Assembly: GCA_050302275.1 (NCBI GenBank)
Contig: JBNLAT010000001.1
Span: 124,001 to 188,000, forward strand
Source of the DNA: JAPHTQ01 sp050302275
Lineage (GTDB): Bacteria; Pseudomonadota; Gammaproteobacteria; Thiohalomonadales; Thiohalomonadaceae
Reading direction: 5' to 3'
Length of the DNA stretch: 64,000 bases
Under the pieces are notes generated by a model, which saw nothing but the letters and a program-made list of their open reading frames with translations, did no database searches and had not been told where the DNA came from. The position numbers and the translations under genes were made by a program. Below, piece after piece: positions 53,306 to 61,772 of the stretch (its first letter is position 1; each line of letters starts with the position of its first letter).

Positions 53306-53995
53306 CTAGAAAGGCCACAGCGGGCTGTTAAAGAATCGACCCAGCCAGCCCTGACGGTTGGCATCGGCGACTGCACCATTGCCGCTATAGAGTATTTCGG
53401 CATTGGCGACCTTGGTCGAATCGATAGAGTTATCCGGTGCGATATCCTCCGGGCGAACGATGCCGGAGAGGCGGATATATTCATCGCCGGTATTCAACGT
53501 CATGCGCTTTTCGCCACGAATCACCAGATTGCCGTTGGGCAACACGTTAGAGACAAACACGGTAATGCTGCCGGTGAGGCTGTTGCTCTGGGCACTGGCG
53601 CCGTCACCGGTAAATTCGTTGCCATTGACGGCGCCGGCATTAAGAATGTTGTTACCGTTATGCAGCACTGGCGCACCGAATATCGTGGGTGTGCCGAGAG
53701 AAATAGTGCTGTCCTTGGCGGTACTGGTGGAGGCCTTTTTCTGCGCGTTGGTTTTTTCGGTCAGGGTGACGGTAAGCAGATCGCCAACACCGCGGGCACG
53801 GGAGTCCTCGAACATATTGCGGGTGAAGCCGGCCTGGTAGATCGAACCGTTGGTGGGCCGCGGCGCCTCCGCTGCCACCGGGAACGCCGGAGCGAAACCG
53901 GCGTCGTGTTCCGGCACCGTGCCGCAGGCAGTAAGCAGGATCACTGCACCGACCACCGCGAATCGTTTGATTGTCTCTGTGCCTTTCATAACCAT
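53306..53995 (-). CDS. flgH: Flagellar L-ring lipoprotein FlgH
   Basis: A 229-residue outer-membrane lipoprotein. The signal peptide ends in a lipobox (ILLTAC), and the mature part has GSIYQAGFTRNMFEDSRARG and ITVFVSNVLPNGNLVIRGEK. It forms the outer-membrane ring. The frame begins MVMKG; either of the two ATGs may be used. Confidence 0.97.
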   Translation of the reverse strand: MVMKGTETIKRFAVVGAVILLTACGTVPEHDAGFAPAFPVAAEAPRPTNGSIYQAGFTRNMFEDSRARGVGDLLTVTLTEKTNAQKKASTSTAKDSTISLGTPTIFGAPVLHNGNNILNAGAVNGNEFTGDGASAQSNSLTGSITVFVSNVLPNGNLVIRGEKRMTLNTGDEYIRLSGIVRPEDIAPDNSIDSTKVANAEILYSGNGAVADANRQGWLGRFFNSPLWPF

Positions 53996-54017
53996 TTACC
54001 TCGCAATGCGCCTAAGC

Positions 54018-54803
54018 TCAGATGTTGTTGTTGATGTACTGCAACATCTGGTCGTTGGTGGCGATCGCCTTGGAATTTATTTCGTAGGCCCGCTGGGTTT
54101 CGATCATGTTGACCATCTCCTCCACCACATTGACGTTGGAGGTTTCCAGCGCGCCCTGCATCACCGTACCGATACCGTTAAGGCCCGGGTTACTCAGTTG
54201 CGGTGCGCCACTGGCAACAGTCTCCTGAAACAGGTTCTGACCCAGCGGTTGCAGACCGGCGGGATTGATAAAGTCGGCCAGCTGGATCGTGCCCACCTGG
54301 GTCGGCGCGGTGTTACCGGTTTCCATCACCGAGACCACGCCATCCTGACCGATGGAAACGCTCTGCGCGCCAGATGGAATGGTGATCGCCGGTTGCACCA
54401 GAAAACCGCTGGAGGTGACCAGTTGTCCCTGGGAGTCGATCTGGAATGAACCATCACGGCTATAACCGAGCGAACCGTCGGGACGCAGGATCTGGAAGAA
54501 ACCGCGACCTTCGATCGCCACGTCCAGCGAGTTACCGGTCTGTTCGATACTGCCCTGGGTATGCAGTTTTTCGGTGGCCACGGTGTGCACACCGGTACCG
54601 CGCATCAGGCCGGAAGGAAGCACCGTATCCTGACTGCTCTGCGCACCGGGCTGACGTACGCTCTGGTACATCAAATCTTCGAAGATCGCCCGATCCCGTT
54701 TGAAGCCGGTGGTGCTGACGTTGGCCAGGTTGTTGGAGACCACACCCATCTTGGTCTGCTGTGCCTCAAGGCCGGTTTTTGCTATCCAGAGTGCCGGGTT
54801 CAT
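54018..54803 (-). CDS. flgG: Distal rod protein FlgG
   Basis: A 261-residue rod protein. The N-terminus (ALWIAKTGLEAQQTKMGVVS, NNLANVSTTGFKRDRA) and C-terminus (VVEEMVNMIETQRAYEINSK) are typical of FlgG, which makes up most of the drive shaft. Confidence 0.97.
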   Translation of the reverse strand: MNPALWIAKTGLEAQQTKMGVVSNNLANVSTTGFKRDRAIFEDLMYQSVRQPGAQSSQDTVLPSGLMRGTGVHTVATEKLHTQGSIEQTGNSLDVAIEGRGFFQILRPDGSLGYSRDGSFQIDSQGQLVTSSGFLVQPAITIPSGAQSVSIGQDGVVSVMETGNTAPTQVGTIQLADFINPAGLQPLGQNLFQETVASGAPQLSNPGLNGIGTVMQGALETSNVNVVEEMVNMIETQRAYEINSKAIATNDQMLQYINNNI

Positions 54804-54831
54804 GTTGTCCTCCTGCTAAATCAGATGCGCC

Positions 54832-55575
54832 TTAGCTCATCTTGAGTAGTTGATCGGTGGCGCCTTCGTTCTCTTTGGCGGTGTTCATCATCTTCACCTG
54901 CATCTCGTACTGACGTTGCAGTTCGATCATCCGCACCATCGCCTCTACGCCGCTGACGTTGCTGCCCTCCAGCGAACCGGAGATCAGCACCACGCCCGCA
55001 TCGGCCGCTGCGGTGTTGCCATCATTAAGTCGAATCAATCCATCTTCGCCCTTGGTCAGGCTGGCAGGATCGGGATTGACCAGTTTGATCCGATCCACCT
55101 CAGCCAGAGTACTGGCCGCCTGCCCCACCGGACGGATGGAGAGGGTGCCGTCTGAACCGATCTGAATCGTCTCCGCTGGCGGGACGGTGATCGGTGCACC
55201 GCTGCTACCGATGACCGGATGACCGGCGCCGGTGGTCAGCAAGCCGTTGCCGTCGATACGCAGATCGCCGGCACGGGTATAGGCTTCGGAACCGTCACGC
55301 GCCTGCACGGCGATCCAGCCATCACCAAGGATCGCGGTATCCAGATCGCGACCGGTGGCGTTAATCACCCCCGAACGTAGATCGATACCGGGCCTTTCGG
55401 TCATCGCGTAGACCCGGCTCGGCACACCTTCGCCATAGACCGGCATGCTGCGAAACTGCTCCAGGTCCGCCTTGAAGCCGGTGGTGGAGGCGTTGGCCAG
55501 ATTGTTGGTCGTCACCGCCTGCGCCTCCATGGTCTGCTTGGCGGTGGACATGGCCAGATAGAGCATACGGTCCAT
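54832..55575 (-). CDS. flgF: Proximal rod protein FlgF
   Basis: A 247-residue rod protein close to FlgG, with the FlgF start (MDRMLYLAMSTAKQTMEAQA) and the common C-terminal rod motif (GVEAMVRMIELQRQYEMQVK). It lies 28 bases before flgG. Confidence 0.96.
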   Translation of the reverse strand: MDRMLYLAMSTAKQTMEAQAVTTNNLANASTTGFKADLEQFRSMPVYGEGVPSRVYAMTERPGIDLRSGVINATGRDLDTAILGDGWIAVQARDGSEAYTRAGDLRIDGNGLLTTGAGHPVIGSSGAPITVPPAETIQIGSDGTLSIRPVGQAASTLAEVDRIKLVNPDPASLTKGEDGLIRLNDGNTAAADAGVVLISGSLEGSNVSGVEAMVRMIELQRQYEMQVKMMNTAKENEGATDQLLKMS

Positions 55576-55600
55576 GACGTTTCCTCACTCGTTACCGCGG

Positions 55601-56971
55601 TTAGCGGATGTTAATAACGCTCTGGGTGATCTGGTCTTCGGTCGAGATCATCTTGGCGTTGGCCTGGAAGTCGCGCTGGGCGACGATCATGTTGACCAAC
55701 TGCTTGGAGATATCGACGTTGGACGCTTCAAGCGCACCTGACTGCAACACACCCACGGTGGAAGAACCGGGTGCACTCACCAATGCCGGGCCGGAGTCGT
55801 AGGTCTCTGACCACATGGTGTCGCCGTTGGGTTGCAACCCCTGAGCGTTAGCAAAGTTAGCCAGCGCGACCTGCCCCAGTGCACGGGACTGGCCGTTGGT
55901 GTAACGGGCAAACAGCACACCGGTTTCACTCACATCCAAACCGGAGAGACGGCCAGTAGAGAAGCCGTCCTGGGTCAGGGCGTTCACTGCAAAGCTGCTG
56001 CCGTACTGGGTGGTACCCGACATATCGAGATCGAAGTCGGAAAAATCACCGCCAGTAACATCGGCCAGGGTCAACGCCGTGGCCAGACCGGTGGTCGGGT
56101 CGTAGACGATGTAGTTACCGCCTGCGGCGTTATAGTCGATCGCCTGGCCGGTACCGGATGCCGGGGTAACGGAGGTCAGGGTACCGCTGGTATCGAAGAC
56201 CATGGTGGCCGCATCACCTGCGACCCCACCTGCCGGTGGTACCTCGATTTCGGTCCGCACACCGGTTGAATCGGTGGCGGTGACCCATGTATGCACATCC
56301 CACTCACTGGTACCAGCCACCGCAGGTGGGCGACGCACAAAGTACATGGTGGTCAGCAATGCGTTACCCAGCGAATCGTAGGTGGTCAGTGAAGTGGTGC
56401 TGGTATAGGTACTCGGGTCGGTACGATCGAAAGGTACCGCCACCGGGTCGATGGTCGCTTCGTTGGCATCCAGGTTCAGCACCGCGGAGATACCGCCGTT
56501 GGTAGTTAGCGCACCGGTCGGGCTGGGTGCCTGGTTGGAGGTATCGACCTGCAGGCTACCGAGCGCACCTGTAATAGTGCCGGTAGGGGTGGCCAGGAAA
56601 CCAGTCAACTGCTGACCGGTTGAGTTGACGATGTAACCACTGGAGTCGACGCGAAACATTCCGGCCCGGCAATATTGAACGGCACCGTTATCGTCGAGAC
56701 GGAAGAAGCCGTCACCGTTGATCGCCAGATCCAGCGGATTGTCGGTAAATTCGATATTGCCCTGGGTAAACTGCTGCGCCACGCTGGCCAGCTTGACCCC
56801 GCCACCGATAGCGGTGGATGAGGTGCCGTAAACGCTGGCGGCGTAGACATCGGCAAACTCGGCACGCGACATTTTGAAGCCGGTGGTGCTCGAGTTAGCG
56901 ATGTTATTACCTGTTACACCCAGATTACCCTGGGCTGCCGACAATCCGGTAAGTGCTGTTTGAAAGGACAT
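55601..56971 (-). CDS. flgE: Flagellar hook protein FlgE
   Basis: A 456-residue hook subunit. It begins MSFQTALTGLSAAQGNLGVT with the rod/hook motif NNIANSSTTGFKMSRAEF and ends with NVDISKQLVNMIVAQRDFQA. The central domains are Thr/Gly-rich. It polymerises into the universal joint. Confidence 0.97.
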   Translation of the reverse strand: MSFQTALTGLSAAQGNLGVTGNNIANSSTTGFKMSRAEFADVYAASVYGTSSTAIGGGVKLASVAQQFTQGNIEFTDNPLDLAINGDGFFRLDDNGAVQYCRAGMFRVDSSGYIVNSTGQQLTGFLATPTGTITGALGSLQVDTSNQAPSPTGALTTNGGISAVLNLDANEATIDPVAVPFDRTDPSTYTSTTSLTTYDSLGNALLTTMYFVRRPPAVAGTSEWDVHTWVTATDSTGVRTEIEVPPAGGVAGDAATMVFDTSGTLTSVTPASGTGQAIDYNAAGGNYIVYDPTTGLATALTLADVTGGDFSDFDLDMSGTTQYGSSFAVNALTQDGFSTGRLSGLDVSETGVLFARYTNGQSRALGQVALANFANAQGLQPNGDTMWSETYDSGPALVSAPGSSTVGVLQSGALEASNVDISKQLVNMIVAQRDFQANAKMISTEDQITQSVINIR

Positions 56972-57005
56972 TGTGTCTCTCCTCTAAGTAGCCGGTGCTG
57001 TGCGA

Positions 57006-57683
57006 TCACATGATTTTGCTGACGATGGACATGGGCACCTCGCCCTGTCCGGTCACGTTCAGTGTTATGCCGTTGCTGCCGCCAAGGACCACGCTCTCTA
57101 CGCTGGAGTAGATGGCGGTGGCCAGTTCGTAGTTCTCCCCGTCGGCGGCAGCCTCGACGGTAAAATCGTATTGCCCTGATGGAAGTCTGTTGCCACTGTC
57201 ATCCATACCGTCCCAACTGAACTCCACCTCACCGGGAGCTTGCTCACCCATGTTGATGGTGCGTACCAGTTGGCCGGTGGAGTCGTAGACATAGACATTC
57301 ATCGAACTGGTCGAAGCAGGTAGAACTGCCGCGCCAGTAACTGAACCTGTATCAGCCAGTGCGGCGGTGTTGCTGTCGACCAGTACCTGACGACCTATCA
57401 ATGCAGAAGCTTGTAGCGCCTGGTTGGACTGCATCGAAGAGGCGAAATCGCTGAAGGTGCTGCTTAGTTCGTTGATCCCGGAAACGCTCTGGAACTGTGC
57501 CAACTGGGCAATGAACTGCCCGTTCTCCATCGGGCTAAGCGGGTCCTGATTCTGCATCTGCGCAATCATCAGGCGCATGAAGGCATCCTGGCCCAGCTCA
57601 TTGGCGTTATTGGTACTCTGGGTGCTCTGCTGCGACACACCGAGGTTGTCGTAGATGCTGCTGTTGGTATCGATTGTCGACAT
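57006..57683 (-). CDS. flgD: Hook assembly scaffold FlgD
   Basis: A 225-residue hook cap protein with the N-terminal signature LGQDAFMRLMIAQMQNQDPL and SPMENGQFIAQLAQFQSVSG, and a FlgD Ig-like/tudor C-terminal part (VEFSWDGMDDSGNRLPSGQY). It guides FlgE assembly. Confidence 0.97.
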   Translation of the reverse strand: MSTIDTNSSIYDNLGVSQQSTQSTNNANELGQDAFMRLMIAQMQNQDPLSPMENGQFIAQLAQFQSVSGINELSSTFSDFASSMQSNQALQASALIGRQVLVDSNTAALADTGSVTGAAVLPASTSSMNVYVYDSTGQLVRTINMGEQAPGEVEFSWDGMDDSGNRLPSGQYDFTVEAAADGENYELATAIYSSVESVVLGGSNGITLNVTGQGEVPMSIVSKIM

Positions 57684-57699
57684 AATTCAGGCTCCCCTT

Positions 57700-58119
57700 T
57701 TACTGTCCAAGGGTGATGGTTCGCAGCATCAGCTGCTTGGCGGTGTTAATCACCTCGACGTTGCTCTGGTAGGAGCGTGAGGCGGAGATCATGTTGGCCA
57801 TCTCTTCCACCACATTGACGTTGGGCAGGAAGATGTAACCCTCTTCATTGGCCTGGGGATGGTCCGGGTTGTACTGCTGCTGCAGCGGCGCCTGACTCTC
57901 GACGATGCCTTTCAGTTGCACACCAGTGCTGTAGTCATCCGCAGCGCCGGTCTGGGCCTTAAGCATGGCGGCGAATACCGGCTGCCGTGCGCGATAGGTC
58001 TCTTCGGTGCTGCTGCTGACGCTGTTGGCATTGGCCAGATTACTAGCGGTCACGTTGAGACGAACCGACTCGGCGCTCAACGCAGAACCGGCAACATCAA
58101 AAACCTTGAACATAGACAT
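57700..58119 (-). CDS. flgC: Proximal rod protein FlgC
   Basis: A 139-residue rod protein: MSMFKVFDVAGSALSAESVR at the start and NVVEEMANMISASRSYQSNV at the end. It lies 2 bases after the flgB stop. Confidence 0.97.
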   Translation of the reverse strand: MSMFKVFDVAGSALSAESVRLNVTASNLANANSVSSSTEETYRARQPVFAAMLKAQTGAADDYSTGVQLKGIVESQAPLQQQYNPDHPQANEEGYIFLPNVNVVEEMANMISASRSYQSNVEVINTAKQLMLRTITLGQ

Positions 58120-58121
58120 GG

Positions 58122-58523
58122 TTAGTCTCCTCTAATCGCCTTGCGCAGGGTTTTGATCCGCCCATCGATAAAACTGAGGGTGGCCTGATACTGCAGGGCG
58201 TTTTCCATAAACTTGGCCTTCTCCACCTGGGGGTCGACGGTATTGCCGTCGATGGAAGGCTGTAGCGGGTTGCGATACTGCACCTCACCGGCTGCTGCCT
58301 GGTCACCACCACCCATATGGCGTGCATTCGTCGTGTGCAGGCTGGTGCCCTGTGCCGGGTTGCCGCTCTGTACATCCGCCAGCACGCTACGAAAATCGAC
58401 ATCCCGCGCCTTGTAGTTAGGGGTATCCGCATTGGCCAGATTGGAAGAGAGCAACTCCATCCGCTGCGCCCGCAACTTGAGCGCGATTTCGTGGATTCCT
58501 AGTGTGTTGTCCAGATTTGCCAT
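58122..58523 (-). CDS. flgB: Proximal rod protein FlgB
   Basis: A 133-residue rod protein. It starts MANLDNTLGIHEIALKLRAQ and contains the rod motif (SSNLANADTPNYKARDVDF). ATG 58523 has AGGAG upstream; the frame extends 19 residues further but without family likeness. It is the first gene of flgBCDEFGHIJKL and has a strong sigma-54 promoter. Confidence 0.96.
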   Translation of the reverse strand: MANLDNTLGIHEIALKLRAQRMELLSSNLANADTPNYKARDVDFRSVLADVQSGNPAQGTSLHTTNARHMGGGDQAAAGEVQYRNPLQPSIDGNTVDPQVEKAKFMENALQYQATLSFIDGRIKTLRKAIRGD

Positions 58524-58559
58524 ACCCGTCTCCTGAAACGGTCCTCGCAACTGAGGAAA

Positions 58560-58575
58560 AGCAAACCGTGTGCCA
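58560..58575 (-). promoter_or_regulatory. Sigma-54 promoter of the flgB operon
   Basis: TGGCACACGGTTTGCT on the minus strand is a near-perfect -24/-12 element (TGGCAC, TTGCT, GG-N10-GC). The predicted start lies about 25 bases before the flgB ATG. FleQ or FleR is the expected activator. Confidence 0.88.
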
Positions 58576-58625
58576 AACAAATATTGGCTTTATTTACAGT
58601 GGGTTAGTGATCACCTAATGGAAGG

Positions 58626-58799
58626 GGCGGCAAAAAAATGCCGCCCTGAGCGGCAAGCGGGCGTTGCCGCTCCTGCCTGCAGGAGGAACGTCAAGAATCT
58701 GACTGGGAAAAATTCGAAGCGACTGCTCACAACGCCAGAGCTTCGAATCCCTTAGGGATCTCGATGCCGAGATTTCTGTGAAAAAAAAACGAAGGTGTG
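58626..58799. repeat. Hairpin-rich block between flgB and tRNA-Arg, first unit
   Basis: No gene is visible. The block holds the hairpins GGCGGCA-A6-TGCCGCC, GAGCGGCAA-N7-TTGCCGCTC and CTCCTGC-CT-GCAGGAG, then an inverted repeat ATTCGAAG...CTTCGAAT. The stretch cgactgNtcacaacgccagag (58720-58740) recurs in the second unit at 58901-58921, so the two blocks look like a decayed tandem duplication. Confidence 0.55.
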
Positions 58800-59002
58800 A
58801 AAATGGCGCCCCGAAGAGGATTACTCGGCCTTTGGCCTCGCCCTGCGGGCCGTCGTCGCGATGCGCCGACGTTCCCCGCGGCTAAGCCGCGTGGTCGAAC
58901 CGACTGATCACAACGCCAGAGCTTCGAATCCCTGAAGAGTAGAGTTATTGAAAGTCATGGGGAATAGACAGTTAGGAGAAAAATGGCGCCCCGAAGAGGA
59001 TT
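58800..59002. repeat. 23-bp direct repeats of the tRNA-Arg 3' end, 180 bp apart
   Basis: Positions 58800-58822 and 58980-59002 are identical. The right copy is the 3' end of tRNA-Arg(CCT); the left is a remnant. Between them lies hairpin module B (58823-58894) and a TTCGAATCC-containing segment. This is the same layout as at tRNA-Ser. Confidence 0.85.
58823..58894. repeat. Four-hairpin repeat module, copy B
   Basis: Hairpins GGCC-TTT-GGCC, GCCC-TGC-GGGC, GTCGtCGC-GAT-GCGcCGAC and CGCGGC-TAA-GCCGCG, ending in GGTCGAACC. It corresponds position by position to the module at 7683-7756 with different stem sequences. Confidence 0.65.
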
Positions 59003-59060
59003 CGAACCTCTGGCCTTCCCCTTAGGAGGGGGACGCTCTATCCAGCTGAGCTACCGGGGC
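58984..59060 (-). tRNA. tRNA-Arg(CCT), CCA encoded
   Basis: A 77-nt minus-strand tRNA. The acceptor stem is GCCCCGG paired with TCGGGGC, the D arm GCTCAGCTGGATAGAGC, the anticodon loop CTCCTAA (anticodon CCT, reading AGG), the T arm AGAGGTTCGAATCCTCT, and CCA is encoded. Its 3' end is duplicated 180 bp downstream. Confidence 0.98.
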
Positions 59061-59096
59061 GTGGCCCGGGATTCTAACACTGAACAGGAGGGGCTT

Positions 59097-59837
59097 CTAT
59101 TTGGGTGGCGCAGGAGGTTCGCGACGCATACGCAACAGGCGTCGCTCCAGATCAGCGGTGCAGCGCTGCAGGATATGCTCCTTCTGCGCATCAAGCCCGA
59201 TAAAGCTGCCACCAAGAATATCGATATTGGCACCGGCACTACGCCGGTCACAGAATTCGACCATACAGGTCAGGGAGGACTCGGAAGGAAAATGGAGCAC
59301 ACAGGTAAAGGTTTCGTTGAGCGGAAATTCGTTGCTCTTCGAGATCAGGAAACCGATGCCACTACTGGAGATATCGTAAACCCTGGCAGGATGAGAAGCG
59401 CCGCGCAGATCGTAGAGCTCCGCCGGGATCTCCAGCTTGGCCACCACGATACGGTGACCTTCCCGGCGCTGCATGTAATTTACGGTCTCCGGCAGGCGCA
59501 GCCTGAAATAGCTGAGGCCATCCGCCTCCTCGATGCCTTCCAGTTGCGCATTAAACTCCATCGCACCCCCACCCATGTGCGCAAACAGCTGCGCCTCGCC
59601 GACCTGTTGCAGCAATTGGTGACCGGCATGGGGAAAGATAGCGTCGAGCAGCAGCGTATTGGTTTGGGGATCGACACTTAGCACGGTGCTGGTATAGCGG
59701 GTATCGTCGCCGGAGATCATGACGCTGACCAGTTCATGACGGCGAATCAGACTTTGTAGCAGGGTCAGCACATAGGTGCGCCCCTTCATCTCACGGAAGT
59801 CCTGCTCTGTTTCCTGCTGCAAGCCAGCACTTGTCAC
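59097..59837 (-). CDS. ycgR: Flagellar brake protein YcgR (PilZ)
   Basis: A 246-residue two-domain protein: an N-terminal YcgR domain and a C-terminal PilZ domain with both c-di-GMP motifs, RREGHR and DISSSGIGF. On binding c-di-GMP, YcgR acts on the motor and slows swimming. The start is GTG with GGGAG 7 bases upstream. Its location among flagellar genes supports the role. Confidence 0.92.
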   Translation of the reverse strand: MTSAGLQQETEQDFREMKGRTYVLTLLQSLIRRHELVSVMISGDDTRYTSTVLSVDPQTNTLLLDAIFPHAGHQLLQQVGEAQLFAHMGGGAMEFNAQLEGIEEADGLSYFRLRLPETVNYMQRREGHRIVVAKLEIPAELYDLRGASHPARVYDISSSGIGFLISKSNEFPLNETFTCVLHFPSESSLTCMVEFCDRRSAGANIDILGGSFIGLDAQKEHILQRCTADLERRLLRMRREPPAPPK

Positions 59838-59957
59838 TGCGCTACTCCCGAATTCAAATGCTCCAGACCAGTTTAGCCACTTGTCCGGAATGAATCACTA
59901 CATCGAAAGTGTGGATTAGCGTCCCCTGATGGAGGCGCGACGAAGGGTGGGAGAGGA

Positions 59958-60443
59958 CTAAACCCGGAAGGATGGGTTCTGTCCGTAGCTGGTTGAAGCG
60001 TTACCGTTCTGGTCGTACAGCTCATTGGCATCGCTGCCATCTCGCCCCATCAGCAAAGAGAGTAACTGGCGGGCCTGAATACGACCGATCTCGAGAATCT
60101 TGCCGTTGACCTGATTCTGATAACGACAGCGCTTCAGCAACGCTTCCAGAGACTGCCACAACTGACGCAGTTGACCGCTCTGATCGGCATTCAGCAGTGC
60201 CAGGAAACCGTCCCGATCCGGGCTATAACCGGCCTGCTGCAGCAACGCAGCACGCTCACTGGCAAGACGATCCAACTCGGCCAGTTGGCGGTCTTTCTCG
60301 GCCACCAGCGTCAACAGCGTCTCGCTCTCACGCCGGGCCAACAACAGCTCTTCCTGCTCCAGCAGTTCAACCAGTGCCTTGGCCTGACGTTCTTCGGCCA
60401 TCAGAACCTGCTCAATTTTCTGCTGCTGGCTGGTCAACGACAT
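59958..60443 (-). CDS. flgN: Flagellar chaperone FlgN
   Basis: A 161-residue helical protein (IEQVLMAEERQAKALVELLE near the start), matching FlgN in size and position after flgM. FlgN escorts FlgK and FlgL to the export gate. The C-terminus is disordered and Asn/Ser-rich. Confidence 0.9.
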   Translation of the reverse strand: MSLTSQQQKIEQVLMAEERQAKALVELLEQEELLLARRESETLLTLVAEKDRQLAELDRLASERAALLQQAGYSPDRDGFLALLNADQSGQLRQLWQSLEALLKRCRYQNQVNGKILEIGRIQARQLLSLLMGRDGSDANELYDQNGNASTSYGQNPSFRV

Positions 60444-60451
60444 GGCAGAGC

Positions 60452-60775
60452 CTATTTGTTAAGGGAGGATTCAATCTGCAGCAGGCTGTCGGCAATGCGC
60501 GAGGCATCGACCTGATAACTGCCGTTTTCGATGGATTGGCGAATCGCAGCGACTTTGTCGTTGTCGACCTCGGGCAAATCGGCCAGCGAGGCCTCAATGC
60601 GCCGCAGCTGCGCCGCGGTATCGGTCAGGCTTACCGAATCGGTTGCGCCAGCAGGCGCTGCGCCGGATTTCTCCTGCTCGCGCACAGCCGCATCGCCGGT
60701 CTTGGCAAGTTTGCCACCGTCACCGCTTCTCGGGGTGTTCGTCCCGTTTAAGCCATTGATATTGTTAACAGACAT
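60452..60775 (-). CDS. flgM: Anti-sigma-28 factor FlgM
   Basis: A 107-residue protein, disordered at the N-terminus (NNINGLNGTNTPRSGDGG). Its C-terminal sigma-binding half has RRIEASLADLPEVDNDKVAA and ENGSYQVDASRIADSLLQIE. It holds FliA until the hook is complete and is then exported. A sigma-28 promoter precedes it, giving feedback control. Confidence 0.95.
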   Translation of the reverse strand: MSVNNINGLNGTNTPRSGDGGKLAKTGDAAVREQEKSGAAPAGATDSVSLTDTAAQLRRIEASLADLPEVDNDKVAAIRQSIENGSYQVDASRIADSLLQIESSLNK

Positions 60776-60802
60776 CCGTTTTTCTCCTCTTGCGCAAGTG
60801 GG

Positions 60803-60829
60803 TTATCGGCCCCTGACGCAAGAACTTGA
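60803..60829 (-). promoter_or_regulatory. Sigma-28 promoter of flgMN
   Basis: TCAAGTTC-N11-GCCGATAA on the minus strand: the -10 half is perfect and the -35 half matches at most positions. It lies about 25 bases before the flgM ATG. Confidence 0.8.
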
Positions 60830-60841
60830 GACAACTGGTTC

Positions 60842-61531
60842 TCACATTCGCACACGCACCACGCCCGGTGCAACCACCTCGGCCTCCAGCTTCTGCCGTG
60901 AGGAGAGGTTTTCCACCTGAATCAGCTCACCGCGGGCACCGGAATCGAGGGCTTTGCCCTCCATACTGACCTGAACCCGGCTGTTACTGGCGGTAATCGA
61001 AACCCGCTCACCCCGGCTAACCAATAGTGGCGGCCTGACTACGCTGCGATCCAGCACCATGCCAGCCCGTATCGAGCGCTTCACCTCCATGCCGACAACA
61101 TCCCTGGCACGATTATGGTACCCACCACTGAGACGGCTGACATCCTGGCGCTGCATCTCAATATCCCCAGCACTCAGACGCTCGCCGCGCCCCAAAGGAC
61201 GGGCCGCGACCGCGACCGTTTCATAGACAGTCAGACGCCCACGCAGATAGATCGACCAGGAAGTCTGACCCAGGCAGCGGAGCCCGACGGTCACAATACC
61301 CATTCGGCGTCCACCCTTTGGCCAAAAGGCCTCCAGCGAGCCGTCGCAGGCTGCCAGACGCAGGCGCGGGTCAACCGCATCGACACCGACCTCTACGTCG
61401 CCCTTTATCTCTGACGCCTGCTGCTGCAAAAATTCCGCAACCGCTTCACGCAGCGACTGCGGCGACTGAACCTGTTCGCTGGCAAATACTGCTGTCGGCA
61501 GCATCAGCATCAGTAGTAACCATCGGTACAT
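60842..61531 (-). CDS. flgA: P-ring assembly chaperone FlgA
   Basis: A 229-residue periplasmic protein with signal peptide (MYRWLLLMLMLPTAVFA) and a C-terminal SAF domain (RPLGRGERLSAGDIEMQR, then VKRSIRAGMVLDRSVVRPP). It is needed to assemble FlgI into the P ring. Confidence 0.95.
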   Translation of the reverse strand: MYRWLLLMLMLPTAVFASEQVQSPQSLREAVAEFLQQQASEIKGDVEVGVDAVDPRLRLAACDGSLEAFWPKGGRRMGIVTVGLRCLGQTSWSIYLRGRLTVYETVAVAARPLGRGERLSAGDIEMQRQDVSRLSGGYHNRARDVVGMEVKRSIRAGMVLDRSVVRPPLLVSRGERVSITASNSRVQVSMEGKALDSGARGELIQVENLSSRQKLEAEVVAPGVVRVRM

Positions 61532-61591
61532 TCGCTGTTACCTCCTGCTCCGACCGCCGGGACGCCCGGTTTTACAGAAACGTTGTAATCT

Positions 61592-61607
61592 TGCCATTTG
61601 GCGGCCA
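61592..61607 (-). promoter_or_regulatory. Possible sigma-54 promoter of flgA
   Basis: TGGCCGCCAAATGGCA on the minus strand keeps GG-N10-GC spacing but has a poor -12 flank. The start would be about 50 bases before flgA. Confidence 0.4.
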
Positions 61608-61772
61608 TATTGACGGGATAGCGCTCCACAGGAAGAAAAAGAACGGCGCCAATTATCCGTCGAGCCTCCTTGTCTACCTATAATCATGCAAGGGGTGTGC
61701 CGACTTAACCGAGATAAGGGGCATTGCGATGCCGAGAATGAGACCCGCGCCGGAAACAACAGGGAGAACTCA

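Noticed and set aside
58983..59681. A 232-codon plus-strand frame beginning with MAPRRGFEPLAFPLGG
   Set aside because: It starts on the antisense of tRNA-Arg and continues antisense to ycgR, so it is a shadow.
61656..61684. A sigma-70 promoter for cheV (TATAAT at 61679-61684)
   Set aside because: The -10 box is good but there is no acceptable -35 box at 16-18 bases.
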